In this document: positions 1 to 8,200 of the stretch, piece by piece
Numbering within the stretch: the first letter of the stretch is position 1
Layout: each line of letters opens with the position of its first letter
Origin: Nocardioidaceae bacterium
GTDB taxonomy: Bacteria > Actinomycetota > Actinomycetes > Propionibacteriales > Nocardioidaceae
NCBI GenBank assembly: GCA_020636935.1
Contig: JACJWW010000007.1
Span: 38,102-102,101, forward strand
Length of the DNA: 64,000 nt
Direction: 5' to 3'
The notes under the pieces: model-generated
Seen by the model: only the letters and a program-made list of their open reading frames with translations
Database searches by the model: none
What the model was told of the DNA's origin: nothing
Program-made: the position numbers and the translations under genes

Positions 1-1028
1 GTCAGGCGATTGAAGAGGCCAAGCGAACTCTCCACGATGTAGTCATCGTTGACACGGCCGGGCGCTTGGGCATCGATGAGGAGTTGATGCGCCAGGCCTC
101 TGACATTCGTGACGCAGTCAACCCTGATGAAGTGCTCTTCGTGGTCGACGCGATGATCGGCCAAGACGCGGTCAACACCGCCCAGGCCTTCCTTGATGGA
201 GTCGGGTACGACGGCGTCGTACTCACCAAACTCGACGGCGATGCTCGCGGTGGAGCTGCGCTGTCCATCGCCCAGATGACCGGCAAACCAGTGATGTTTG
301 CTTCCGCTGGCGAGAAGCTGACCGACTTTGATCTCTTCCACCCCGACCGGATGGCCTCACGCATCCTGGACATGGGTGATCTGCTGACCCTGATCGAGCA
401 AGCCGAGCGCACCTTCGACGCCGAGAAGGCGATGAAGGCCGCCGAGAAGCTGTCGGGCAAGGGTGGGGAGTTCACCCTCGAGGACTTCCTCGAGCAGATG
501 CAGCAGGTCCGCAAGATGGGCTCGCTGACCAAGATGTTGGGGATGCTCCCCGGCGCCGGTCAGATCAGGGACCAGTTGGAAAACTTCGACGAGCGCGAGA
601 TCGACCGGATCCAAGCGATCATCCAGTCGATGACTCCTTTCGAGCGACAAAATCCCAAGGCGATTGATGGGTCACGGCGAGCCCGGATCGCCAAGGGTGC
701 TGGCCGCAGCGTCAATGACGTCAACCAACTCATCGAGCGCTTCTTCGAAGCCCGCAAGATGATGGAGTCGATGGCTCGAGGCGGCAACCCGATGATGCCG
801 GGGATGCCTGGGGTCGGCAAGCGCTCCAAGAGCCGCCAGGCTCCCAAAGCCAAGAAGGGCAAGGGCGCTCGCCGCAGCGGCAACCCAGCAAAGGCGGCCG
901 CCGTACAGGCCGCTCGTGACGAGCAGCAAGCCACCGCTCCTGGTGCGGCCTTCGGTCTTGGTGACCAAGGAGTACCCGACGATTTCGACCCATCGCAGTT
1001 CCCTGACTTGTCCAAATATCTCAAATGA
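1..1028 (+). CDS. ffh: Signal recognition particle protein Ffh (3' part)
   Basis: The gene enters from the left edge; its first complete codon is at 3, and 341 residues are visible. Ffh is the SRP GTPase that binds 4.5S RNA and signal peptides and docks with FtsY at the membrane. The visible part begins in the NG domain, with the G3 motif DTAGR at about residue 17 and the G4 motif TKLDGDARGG at about residue 75. The methionine-rich M domain follows, recognisable by FTLEDFLEQMQQVRKMG and LGMLPGAG. The C-terminus is a Lys/Ala-rich tail with KKGKGARR, longer than in E. coli but usual for actinobacteria. The amino-terminal four-helix bundle and the P-loop lie outside the window. Confidence 0.97.
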   Translation, partial: QAIEEAKRTLHDVVIVDTAGRLGIDEELMRQASDIRDAVNPDEVLFVVDAMIGQDAVNTAQAFLDGVGYDGVVLTKLDGDARGGAALSIAQMTGKPVMFASAGEKLTDFDLFHPDRMASRILDMGDLLTLIEQAERTFDAEKAMKAAEKLSGKGGEFTLEDFLEQMQQVRKMGSLTKMLGMLPGAGQIRDQLENFDEREIDRIQAIIQSMTPFERQNPKAIDGSRRARIAKGAGRSVNDVNQLIERFFEARKMMESMARGGNPMMPGMPGVGKRSKSRQAPKAKKGKGARRSGNPAKAAAVQAARDEQQATAPGAAFGLGDQGVPDDFDPSQFPDLSKYLK

Positions 1029-1045
1029 GCAGAGGTGTGTTGTAG

Positions 1046-1558
1046 ATGAATGCAGGCTTCACCCAACCACAGGATTCCGACCTCGAGGACTTCTGGCAAC
1101 GGGCCAAGCCTCATGCTGATCTCAACACCCTGCCCGTCTACATGGGCGTCAATCCGCTCGAGGTGGTGCGCCCCAATGCTTGGGCCTTCAGCGCTCATCC
1201 TGGGGAGGCCGACCGGCTGCTCGAGCTGGTCATCAGTGGCCGCAAGACCGCCACTTCAAGCGATGCCCGTTGGTACGACGATCAGACGCCAGCGCCGCAC
1301 GTGGGCGAGATGTCGATCATCGTCAACTCCCACGGTCGCCCCAAGGCGCTCGTGGTGACCACACAAGTTGCCACGGTGCCTTTCGACGAAGTCGACGCCG
1401 AGCATGCCCAACTTGAGGGCGAAGGCGACCTCAGTCTGGCGCAGTGGCGTGAGTCGCATGAGGGCTACTTCAGTGAGACCCCTCCGCCTGGCGTGAGTTT
1501 TTCGCCCATGATGCCGGTGCTGCTGCAGCAGTTTGCGGTGCTCTACAAAGAGAGCTGA
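1046..1558 (+). CDS. ASCH domain protein (YhfF-like)
   Basis: This is a 170-residue soluble protein. The central part (ISGRKTATSS, then GEMSIIVNSHGRPKALVVTT) matches the ASCH fold, a PUA-like beta-barrel thought to bind RNA or nucleotides. The C-terminal WRESHEGYF is typical of the YhfF-like subgroup. The start follows ffh by 17 bases and a weak purine-rich stretch (gcagagg). The stop is followed after two bases by the ATG of the amidohydrolase gene, so the two are probably co-transcribed. The exact substrate is unknown; nucleotide or RNA binding is known only for the domain family. Confidence 0.75.
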   Translation: MNAGFTQPQDSDLEDFWQRAKPHADLNTLPVYMGVNPLEVVRPNAWAFSAHPGEADRLLELVISGRKTATSSDARWYDDQTPAPHVGEMSIIVNSHGRPKALVVTTQVATVPFDEVDAEHAQLEGEGDLSLAQWRESHEGYFSETPPPGVSFSPMMPVLLQQFAVLYKES

Positions 1559-1560
1559 TC

Positions 1561-2634
1561 ATGACGGCGCTGAGATTCCACGGCCCGACCCTGCCGTCCG
1601 GGCAGACGCGAGATCTCTACGTGGTCGATGGCCTGGTCACCTATGAGCCGCAGGCCGGTGCAGAGCTCGTGGCCAAGGGGTGGATCGTGCCGGGCCTCGT
1701 CGACGCTCACTGTCATCTGGGCTTGGATGACGGTGGCGCGATCAGCAAGGAGGAGACCGAGGCGCAGGCAATCACCGATCGTGACGCCGGTGCCTTGCTG
1801 ATCCGTGACTGTGGGTCGGCCTCCGACACTAGGTGGATCCAACAACGCGAAGATCTGCCTCGACTGATCCGAGCTGGGCGCCACATTGCCCGGTCCAAGC
1901 GTTATATCCGCAACTACGCCGACGAGGTCGAGCCGCAAGACCTCGCCGACGCCGTACGCACCCAAGCCAGACTCGGTGATGGTTGGGTGAAGCTCGTGGG
2001 TGACTGGATCTCCAGAGAAGCCGGTGATCTGACTCCTTCATTCCCCGCAGAGGCCTTCGCCAGCGCGATCGCTGCTGCCCATGAAGAGGGCGCCAAAGTC
2101 ACCGCTCACTGTTTTGGCTACGACGTACTCCCCGGCCTGATCCGCGCGGGCATCGACTGCATCGAGCACGGCACCGGCCTGACGACCGACCTGATCGAAG
2201 ACATGGTCGCCAATCAGACAGCACTGGTGCCCACGGTGATGCAGACCGAGAAATTCACCGAGCACGCGACAAATGGGCGCGAAAAGTTCCCGGTCTATGC
2301 CCAGACCATGACTGACCTGTATGCCAGTCGGCGCGAGGTGTTGATGAATGCCTTCGAGGCTGGAGTGCAGATCTATGCCGGCTCCGACGGGGGTGGAGTG
2401 GCCAAACACGGCAACCTCTACAACGAAGTGATTGGCCTGGCCCAGATGGGCTTGCCGGCGTACGACGCACTTGGCGCGGCCTCTTGGCGAGCGCGATCCT
2501 GGCTGGGGCTAGCTGACAATCTCGCCGAGGGCACTACGGCTGACTTCGTCGTCTACGACGCTGACCCGCTGGTCGACCTGTCGGTGCTCGCCCGGCCGAC
2601 GGTCGTCGTACTGCGAGGGCGAGTGGTTGCCTGA
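1561..2634 (+). CDS. Amidohydrolase-superfamily protein (imidazolonepropionase-like)
   Basis: A 357-residue metal-dependent hydrolase of the amidohydrolase superfamily. The strand-1 metal site is VPGLVDAHCHLGL (HxH) at about residue 43. Further metal or catalytic residues are in VTAHCF, CIEHGTG and YAGSDGGG (Asp on strand 8). The C-terminal segment returns to the small beta-sandwich (TADFVVYDADPLVDL) seen in imidazolonepropionase- and dipeptidase-like members. The substrate cannot be deduced. It follows the ASCH gene by two bases. Its last 126 bases are overlapped in antisense by the VanW gene. Confidence 0.85.
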   Translation: MTALRFHGPTLPSGQTRDLYVVDGLVTYEPQAGAELVAKGWIVPGLVDAHCHLGLDDGGAISKEETEAQAITDRDAGALLIRDCGSASDTRWIQQREDLPRLIRAGRHIARSKRYIRNYADEVEPQDLADAVRTQARLGDGWVKLVGDWISREAGDLTPSFPAEAFASAIAAAHEEGAKVTAHCFGYDVLPGLIRAGIDCIEHGTGLTTDLIEDMVANQTALVPTVMQTEKFTEHATNGREKFPVYAQTMTDLYASRREVLMNAFEAGVQIYAGSDGGGVAKHGNLYNEVIGLAQMGLPAYDALGAASWRARSWLGLADNLAEGTTADFVVYDADPLVDLSVLARPTVVVLRGRVVA

Positions 2635-3492
2635 CGATGGAGCACTTGGGGGCTCATATTTCACCAGGGCACAGTTTTCTTTGAGCAACTCGGCCTTGAT
2701 CTTGTTGCCAGTGCGCCGGTCAATCACATTGCGCCAGATCTCGTTGCGGCGGAAGTGCTCGCCAGCGTGCTCCAAGAACTCCTCGTTGAGGGCGTAAACC
2801 GAATAGCTGTGCTCGAGCTCACGGTCACTTCTGATCTCCCCTTGGAGATATTTGTCTCCGACGCTCACCTTCAGAAGGAAGCTGGTCTCGGTGTCATTGC
2901 GGACCACCAGATCTACGTAGTTGTAGACGATGGAGCACCCGACTCCCCACGGAAGTACTCGCCCATTGTCGGGGAACGGATCAAAACTGTGCTCGGAGCG
3001 CTCAACCATGGTCAATGGTGAGTGCATAAACATCCAGACCAAGAGATTCGCCAATTGACACAGGCCCCCGCCGACTCCAGCTCGAGCCTGGCCATTTGAC
3101 AACTTCATCCCGTCGACAAAACCTCGACGACGAGTCGCATTGCCGACCACTTTGTTGAAACTGAAGGTCTCCCCGGGTCTTACGACCACGCCATCAACTA
3201 GTGCGGCAGCCAGTTTGAGGTTGTGCACCTTGTTGTGTTGCAGCCACATCTCACTCTCGCCAAGTTGTCGCAACAGCAAAGACTTGTGAGTCTTGACTCG
3301 ATAAGAGAGCTCAGGGAAGGGCTGTTTTGTGGCCCACACGTCATCGCCGGTGTGCCACTGCCAGTAGCGCCTCAGCTGGTGAACCTTGACCGCGATTGGA
3401 TATAGGGCTGGGTATCGCTCGCTGAGTCTCTTGGGGGCCCGCATCCGGTCAGGAAGCTCAAAATCGACAACGCCCTCAGCTGGATTCACCAC
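2509..3492 (-). CDS. VanW-domain protein
   Basis: A 327-residue protein with a VanW domain: VVVRPGETFSFNKVVGNATR, then GGGLCQLANLLVW with the conserved G-G-x-C-Q core, then HSFDPFPDNGRVLPWGVGC. VanW proteins are found in glycopeptide-resistance clusters but also as chromosomal genes of unclear function, so resistance must not be inferred. No signal peptide or transmembrane segment is obvious. The start is one of two adjacent GTG codons (3492 or 3489), preceded by GGGAGGA. The domain seems complete by about codon 282. The last 40-odd codons run antisense through the end of the amidohydrolase gene and look unlike the family. Base composition is visibly less GC-rich than in the neighbours. Confidence 0.82.
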   Translation of the reverse strand: MVNPAEGVVDFELPDRMRAPKRLSERYPALYPIAVKVHQLRRYWQWHTGDDVWATKQPFPELSYRVKTHKSLLLRQLGESEMWLQHNKVHNLKLAAALVDGVVVRPGETFSFNKVVGNATRRRGFVDGMKLSNGQARAGVGGGLCQLANLLVWMFMHSPLTMVERSEHSFDPFPDNGRVLPWGVGCSIVYNYVDLVVRNDTETSFLLKVSVGDKYLQGEIRSDRELEHSYSVYALNEEFLEHAGEHFRRNEIWRNVIDRRTGNKIKAELLKENCALVKYEPPSAPSSGNHSPSQYDDRRPGEHRQVDQRVSVVDDEVSRSALGEIVS

Positions 3493-3679
3493 GACATCCT
3501 CCCATCTTGGTGGAGTGGATTTCTCGATGCTCTGGATGTCTGGCAGAATATGGGCCGCAGTTACGACGTACGACGGACCCTCTCACCCGACGCGCGGCGT
3601 ACACCCCCGGATCGACTGCACTGGCCCCACCAGTTAGGTCGATCCACCCACCAACTGATTTCAAGGAGACACCACAAAC

Positions 3680-4177
3680 GTGGCCGTCAAGATTCGTTTG
3701 AAGCGGATGGGCAAGATCCGTCAGCCCCATTACCGTGTTGTTGTCGTCGACTCCCGCAAGAAGCGTGATGGCAGGGTCATCGAGGAGATCGGCAAGTACC
3801 ACCCCAAGGAAGAGCCTTCCTTCATCGAGGTCGACTCTGAGCGGGCTCAATATTGGCTATCCGTGGGCGCTCAGCCCACCGAAGCCATGGAGGCCATCCT
3901 CAAGATCACCGGTGACTGGCAGAAGTTCAAGGGCCTTCCGGGCACCGAGGGCACGCTGAAGGTCAAGGAGCCCAAGGCCGACAAGGCTGAGCTCTTCAAC
4001 CAGGCCGCCAAGGAAGCCGCCAACGAGCCCAAGGGCGAGGCTGTGACCAAGAAGGCCGCGGCCAAGAAGAAGGCCGAAGAGCCCAAGGCTGAAGAGCCCG
4101 AGGCTGAGGAAGCCAAGGCTGAAGAGCCCAAGGTCGAGGAAGCCAAGGCTGGCGAAGCCAAGGCTGAAGAGGCCTGA
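3680..4177 (+). CDS. rpsP: 30S ribosomal protein bS16
   Basis: bS16 binds 16S rRNA in the body of the 30S subunit. The N-terminal MAVKIRLKRMGKIRQPHYR and KRDGRVIEEIGKYHP are diagnostic. The protein is 165 residues, about twice the E. coli length. The extra half is an Ala/Lys/Glu tail (EEPKAEEPEAEEAKAEE), a common actinobacterial extension. Translation starts at GTG 3680, with AAGGAGA upstream at 3663-3669. khpA begins two bases after the stop, and rimM and trmD follow, which is the classic rpsP operon. Confidence 0.97.
   Translation: MAVKIRLKRMGKIRQPHYRVVVVDSRKKRDGRVIEEIGKYHPKEEPSFIEVDSERAQYWLSVGAQPTEAMEAILKITGDWQKFKGLPGTEGTLKVKEPKADKAELFNQAAKEAANEPKGEAVTKKAAAKKKAEEPKAEEPEAEEAKAEEPKVEEAKAGEAKAEEA
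4072..4174 (+). repeat. Degenerate Ala-Lys-Glu repeat in rpsP tail
   Basis: Imperfect copies of gctgaagagcccaag / gctgaggaagccaag in tandem encode the acidic-basic tail of bS16. The unit is about 12-15 bases, all in one frame. Such tracts change length easily by replication slippage. Confidence 0.7.
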
Positions 4178-4179
4178 GC

Positions 4180-4428
4180 ATGTCGATGCTGGTCGATGCC
4201 CTCGAGCATCTGGTCCGCGGTGTCGTCGACAATCCCGACGACGTGACCGTGCGCGACAAACAACTCCGGCGCGGTTCGGTGCTAGAGGTGCGCGTGCACC
4301 CCAACGACCTGGGCAAGGTCATCGGTCGCGGTGGTCGCACCGCCACGGCATTTCGCACCGTGATCGGCTCGTTGGCCGGTCGTGGTGGGGCCCGCATCGA
4401 CTTCGTTGACGTCGATCGCGGTCGCTGA
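4180..4428 (+). CDS. khpA: KH-domain RNA-binding protein KhpA
   Basis: An 82-residue, single KH-domain protein. The GxxG loop is GKVIGRGGRTATAFRT, preceded by SVLEVRVHPNDLGKV. KhpA-type proteins bind RNA, in several bacteria together with KhpB/Jag, and influence cell division and sRNA/mRNA fate; the partner is not in this window. It lies two bases after rpsP, the conserved position in Actinobacteria. ATG 4180 gives the family's usual length. Confidence 0.93.
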   Translation: MSMLVDALEHLVRGVVDNPDDVTVRDKQLRRGSVLEVRVHPNDLGKVIGRGGRTATAFRTVIGSLAGRGGARIDFVDVDRGR

Positions 4429-4460
4429 GCGCACAGCATTTGTCAGTTTCAACTTCACTG

Positions 4461-4494
4461 GTTTGGGCATCGACCACTTGGTCGGTGCCCAAAC
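4461..4494 (+). terminator. Long hairpin between khpA and rimM
   Basis: GTTTGGGCATCGACC (4461-4475) and GGTCGGTGCCCAAAC (4480-4494) form a 15-bp stem with one T-G wobble around the loop ACTT. The following tgcatttc is only weakly T-rich, so this may be an attenuator or RNA-processing signal rather than a full terminator. Confidence 0.6.
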
Positions 4495-4530
4495 TGCATT
4501 TCGGCCCAACACCCAAGCCAAGGGGGAGAC

Positions 4531-5052
4531 ATGCTCGATGACTATGTAGTGGTCGGCCTGATCGGCCCGGCTCACGGACTCAAGGGCGAGCTCTACGTGG
4601 AGCCCCGCACCGACGAGCCCGAGCGACGCTTCGCGGTTGGGGCGAGCTTGTCCGGCGTACGTCGTGGCGAGGCGCGTGAGTTCACCGTCGAGCGGCGTCG
4701 GGTGCATCAGGGCAAGACGATGATCCAGTTTGTCGGGGTCACCAGTCGCACCGATGCCGAGTCGTTGCGAGGCTATGAGTTGCGCTGCCCGCCGGGTGAG
4801 GGGCGACCGGCTGACCCTGAGGAGTACTACGACCATCAACTCATCGGCTTGCAGGTGCAAACCCAAACCGGCGAGGTCGTTGGCACTCTCAAACAGATCC
4901 AGCATCATGCTCAAGACCTGCTGGTGATCGACAGCCCCCGTGGCGATCTGTTGGTGCCCTTTGTGTCGGCACTGGTGCCAGAGGTTGACCTTGAGGGCGG
5001 TCGCCTCATCGTGGCCGATCGACCTGGCCTGTTGCATCCCGAGGAGAGCTAA
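4531..5052 (+). CDS. rimM: Ribosome maturation factor RimM
   Basis: RimM helps 30S assembly by binding uS19 and the 16S head. The protein has 173 residues, the usual length. The N-terminal RimM domain starts with VVVGLIGPAHGLKGELYVEP. The C-terminal PRC-barrel contains EEYYDHQLIGLQVQT and DLLVIDSPRGDLLVPF. AGGGGGAG lies just before ATG 4531. The stop TAA (5050-5052) overlaps the ATG of trmD by one base, implying translational coupling. Confidence 0.96.
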   Translation: MLDDYVVVGLIGPAHGLKGELYVEPRTDEPERRFAVGASLSGVRRGEAREFTVERRRVHQGKTMIQFVGVTSRTDAESLRGYELRCPPGEGRPADPEEYYDHQLIGLQVQTQTGEVVGTLKQIQHHAQDLLVIDSPRGDLLVPFVSALVPEVDLEGGRLIVADRPGLLHPEES

Positions 5053-5753
5053 TGCGCATCGACGTGATCTCGATCTTCCCCGACTATCTGGCGGCCCTAA
5101 ATCTCTCGCTGCCCGGAAAGGCGCAAGAAGCAGGCCTATTGGACTTTGCCTCACATGACCTGAGGCAGTGGACCCACGACCGCCATCGCACCGTCGACGA
5201 CACTCCGTACGGCGGGGGAGCAGGCATGGTGATGAAGCCGGAGCCTTGGGGTGAAGCCCTCGATGCGGTGTTGACCAACGACGCTGTGCTGGTCGTGCCC
5301 ACGCCCAGTGGCCAGCTCTTCACGCAGGCGCAGGCTCGTGAGTTGAGCACTAGGGAGCACTTGGTCTTCGCATGTGGTCGATATGAGGGCATCGACCAAC
5401 GGGTCATCGACGAGGCCTCAAGCCGGGTTGAGGTCCGCGAGATCTCGATTGGTGACTACGTGCTCAATGGCGGCGAGGTCGCTGCCCTGGCCATGATCGA
5501 GGCGATCGTGCGGCTCATCCCGGGCTTCATGGGCAACCCCGAGTCGCTCGTCGAGGAGTCACATGCCGATGGCCTGCTCGAATATCCCGTCTACACCAAG
5601 CCAGCCACCTGGCGAGGGCACGACGTACCCGAGATCTTGCTGTCGGGCGACCATGGCCGGATCGCCACCTGGCGTCTGGAGCAGTCCGTACGGCGCACGC
5701 AGGAGCGGCGCCCAGACCTGATCGGCCTAGTGCGCGAGCAGGCAAGCGACTAG
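5052..5753 (+). CDS. trmD: tRNA (guanine37-N1)-methyltransferase TrmD
   Basis: TrmD methylates G37 of tRNAs with SAM, preventing +1 frameshifting. It is a 233-residue SPOUT enzyme; the knot is shown by FACGRYEGIDQRVID and ISIGDYVLNGGEVAAL, and the substrate-binding part by HRTVDDTPYGGGAGMVM. Its start overlaps the rimM stop. This is the last gene of the rpsP operon before rplS. Confidence 0.97.
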   Translation: MRIDVISIFPDYLAALNLSLPGKAQEAGLLDFASHDLRQWTHDRHRTVDDTPYGGGAGMVMKPEPWGEALDAVLTNDAVLVVPTPSGQLFTQAQARELSTREHLVFACGRYEGIDQRVIDEASSRVEVREISIGDYVLNGGEVAALAMIEAIVRLIPGFMGNPESLVEESHADGLLEYPVYTKPATWRGHDVPEILLSGDHGRIATWRLEQSVRRTQERRPDLIGLVREQASD

Positions 5754-5920
5754 TCCAAAGAGACCTGATTTCGTGATGCAGGCGATCTCTGGCAAGATAT
5801 GTGCTTGGTCCACGAGCCGTGCAACCTGCCACAGGGGGCACTGAATCGGCACCGAGTGGGCCCACTCGATCAGTTCAAAACCCATCCGCGGGTGACCTGT
5901 GGCGCTCGCGAGGAGACATC
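5754..5920 (+). promoter_or_regulatory. rplS 5' region
   Basis: This stretch between trmD and rplS contains a partly paired element (agaga-cctg with cagg-tctct at 5759-5790) and a purine-rich SD (aggagac) at 5911-5917. It probably holds a promoter or an L19 leader, but I cannot identify a confident -35/-10 pair. Confidence 0.3.
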
Positions 5921-6271
5921 ATGGCCAACGTCATTGACTCAATCAACGCAGCCTCTTTGCGTGACGACAACCCCGACTTTCGCGCCGGCGACACCATCAA
6001 GGTGCACGTCAAGGTCGTCGAAGGCAACCGCTCCCGCGTGCAGGTCTTTCAAGGCGTCGTAATCAAGGTCCAGGGCTCCGGCGTCGGTCGCACCTTCACG
6101 GTGCGCAAGGTCTCCTTCGGTGTCGGAGTCGAGCGCACCTTCCCGCTGCATTCCCCGATCTTTGAGAAGATCGAGGTCGTCACTCGCGGTGATGTCCGTC
6201 GCGCCAAGCTCTATTATCTGCGCAACCTGCGTGGCAAGGCCGCCAAGATCAAGGAACGCCGCGAAGCCTGA
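5921..6271 (+). CDS. rplS: 50S ribosomal protein bL19
   Basis: bL19 sits at the 30S/50S interface. The 116-residue protein begins MANVIDSINAASLRDDNP and contains FRAGDTIKVHVKVVEGNR and GVGVERTFPLHSP, all diagnostic. ATG 5921 is preceded by AGGAGAC. An upstream in-frame extension is open but has no family similarity, so it was not used. Confidence 0.97.
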   Translation: MANVIDSINAASLRDDNPDFRAGDTIKVHVKVVEGNRSRVQVFQGVVIKVQGSGVGRTFTVRKVSFGVGVERTFPLHSPIFEKIEVVTRGDVRRAKLYYLRNLRGKAAKIKERREA

Positions 6272-6320
6272 GTTCGTCCCACGACGGCGTGGGTGGACTG
6301 GGCTCCTTGCTGATGGCCGT

Positions 6321-6332
6321 TAGTGTCATCGA
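6321..6332 (+). promoter_or_regulatory. Leaderless-type -10 box of lepB
   Basis: TAGTGT at 6321-6326 is followed by 6 bases and GTG 6333. No SD is present, so transcription probably begins at the start codon. Confidence 0.5.
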
Positions 6333-7016
6333 GTGAGCGAATCCGAGCCGGTGAAGACCAAATCCAAGAAGCAGTTGCCACTGTGGTTGGAAACCATCGT
6401 TTTGTTGGTCTTGGCGTTGGTCTTGGCGATCATCATCAAGACATTCTTCATCCAGGCCTTCTATATCCCATCGGAGTCGATGGAGCCGGAGTTCATCGTC
6501 AACGACCGGATCCTGGTGCAGAAGACCAGCTATTGGTTTGGTGAGCCCCAACGTGGCGACATCGTGGTCTTCCAGGACCCGGGTGGTTGGCTCAGCGGCG
6601 AAGACCAGGTAAATCCAAATCCGGTGATCAGACTCCTTGAGCACATCGGTCTCTATCCGTCCGGCGGTCACTTGGTCAAACGGGTGATCGGGGTCGGTGG
6701 TGACCGGGTCGTCTGTTGTGATGCCAAGGGCAGGATCTCGGTCAACGGAAAGGCCCTAGATGAGCCTTACCTCGAAAAGGGCTCCAACAACGCTGCTACG
6801 CCCTTCGACATCCGAGTGCCTGACCACCACTTGTGGCTGATGGGCGACAATCGCAACAACTCTTGGGATTCCCGAGGGCACATGGGTGAGCCAGGCGGCG
6901 GCTTCGTGGGAGAAGACAAGGTCGTCGGCAAGGTCTTCGCCTTGATCTGGCCCCTTGGTCGAGCGACATTCATCCACCGACCAGACACCTTCGACTCGAT
7001 CCCGTCAGCGAAATGA
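6333..7016 (+). CDS. lepB: Signal peptidase I
   Basis: LepB removes signal peptides from exported proteins. It is a 227-residue protein with one N-terminal membrane anchor (about residues 19-38). The catalytic serine lies in YIPSESMEP and the general-base lysine in HLVKRVIGVGGDRV. Box D/E is LMGDNRNNSWDSR. The GTG start has no SD but is spaced correctly from a -10 box. It stands between rplS and rnhB, as in other actinobacteria. Confidence 0.95.
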   Translation: MSESEPVKTKSKKQLPLWLETIVLLVLALVLAIIIKTFFIQAFYIPSESMEPEFIVNDRILVQKTSYWFGEPQRGDIVVFQDPGGWLSGEDQVNPNPVIRLLEHIGLYPSGGHLVKRVIGVGGDRVVCCDAKGRISVNGKALDEPYLEKGSNNAATPFDIRVPDHHLWLMGDNRNNSWDSRGHMGEPGGGFVGEDKVVGKVFALIWPLGRATFIHRPDTFDSIPSAK

Positions 7017-7063
7017 TTCGTCGTACGATCTGAGTGGGCCTCATCAGGTGACTTGGGAGATTC

Positions 7064-7765
7064 ATGACGACCTTGCCGCGCGGAGCCACCGTACGCCGCG
7101 ACGCCGGCCTCTATGGCTTTGAGCGAGCGCTGCGCCGAGCGCACTTGAGCCCAATTGCTGGAGTCGACGAGGCCGGGCGAGGCGCGTGTGCCGGCCCCCT
7201 GGTCGCAGCGGCCGCAATCCTGCCTGAAGGGCAGGCGGGTCAGATCCCAGGCCTGGCAGACTCCAAGCTCTTGACTGCGCGCTCTCGCGAGCGCTGCTAT
7301 GAAGAAGTGATCTCTAGGGCCCTGGCTTGGTCGGTGGTGGTGGTCTCTCCGGCCGAGTGCGATCGCCTTGGCATGCATGTGGCAAATATCGAAGCCTTGC
7401 GCAGGTCATTGGCCCGACTCGATGTGCGGCCCGTCTATGTGCTGACAGATGGATTCCCAGTCGACGGGCTGGGGGTGCCGGGGCTGGCGATCTGGAAGGG
7501 AGACCGGGTAGCCGCCTGCATCAGCGCCGCGTCAGTCTTGGCCAAGGTGACCCGCGACCGGATCATGGCTGATCTCGACAAGGTTCATCCCGAATATGAC
7601 TTCAAGACCCACAAGGGCTATGTCACCAAAGTGCACCGAGAGGCACTCGAGGAGCACGGGCCCTCGCCCATCCACAGGATGCGATTTGCCAACGTACGGC
7701 GCGCCGCTGGCATTGAGGGGCCTGAGCCGACCACTCTAGAACCTCAACTGCAACTCTTCGGTTGA
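7064..7765 (+). CDS. rnhB: Ribonuclease HII
   Basis: RNase HII nicks the RNA strand at ribonucleotides embedded in DNA. The 233-residue protein has the catalytic motif GVDEAGRGACAGPLVAAA (DEAGRG), then LADSKLL, and later SVLAKVTRDRIM with the third carboxylate region. About 30 residues precede the catalytic domain, as in relatives. ATG 7064 is preceded by the SD ttgggaga. Confidence 0.95.
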   Translation: MTTLPRGATVRRDAGLYGFERALRRAHLSPIAGVDEAGRGACAGPLVAAAAILPEGQAGQIPGLADSKLLTARSRERCYEEVISRALAWSVVVVSPAECDRLGMHVANIEALRRSLARLDVRPVYVLTDGFPVDGLGVPGLAIWKGDRVAACISAASVLAKVTRDRIMADLDKVHPEYDFKTHKGYVTKVHREALEEHGPSPIHRMRFANVRRAAGIEGPEPTTLEPQLQLFG

Positions 7766-7788
7766 GCAGCGTGTGAGGAAGGATCGCG

Positions 7789-8085
7789 ATGAGTGTCGAG
7801 GAGCTCGAACGTTATGAGTCCGAGCAGGAGCTCAAGCTCTATCACGAGTATCGAGACGTGGTCGGCAAGTTCAAATACGTAGTGGAGACCGACAGACGCT
7901 TCTACTTGTGCAACAACGTAGACGTCAAGGCCCGCACCGAGTCAGGTGATGTATTTTTCGAAGTCACGATGAATGACGCCTGGGTCTGGGACATGTATCG
8001 ACCGGCTCGTAGACAGGTCAAGACGGTCAAGGTCTTGACCTTCAAGGATGTCAACGTAGAGGAATTGAGCCCCACTGACGAATGA
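7789..8085 (+). CDS. DUF2469 family protein
   Basis: A 98-residue acidic protein starting MSVEELERYESEQELKLY, with FKYVVETDRRFYLCN in the middle. It is the actinobacteria-specific DUF2469 family, which sits between rnhB and yraN in many genomes including mycobacteria. Function is unknown; no transmembrane segment or catalytic motif is seen. GGAAGGA precedes ATG 7789. Confidence 0.88.
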   Translation: MSVEELERYESEQELKLYHEYRDVVGKFKYVVETDRRFYLCNNVDVKARTESGDVFFEVTMNDAWVWDMYRPARRQVKTVKVLTFKDVNVEELSPTDE

Positions 8086-8101
8086 GCCTCAGGCTCATTT
8101 C
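8081..8101 (+). terminator. Hairpin over the DUF2469 stop codon
   Basis: AATGAGCC (8081-8088), loop TCA, GGCTCATT (8092-8099) form a perfect 8-bp stem that contains the TGA stop, followed by a short T run. A second hairpin, TGGCCT/AGGCCA, lies at 8111-8126 and is followed by GTTT. Together they probably end the rnhB-DUF2469 transcript. Confidence 0.6.
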
Positions 8102-8200
8102 CTGACCTGTTGGCCTCCACAGGCCAGTTTCTGACTCGGCTTTTCCACATTCTTCTGACAATGCTCGACTCGACCCATTCCAGATCGATGGAGTGGGGCC

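Noticed and set aside
2509..3492. VanW gene as evidence of vancomycin resistance
   Set aside because: No vanHAX or vanRS genes are nearby, and lone VanW-domain genes are common in bacteria without resistance.
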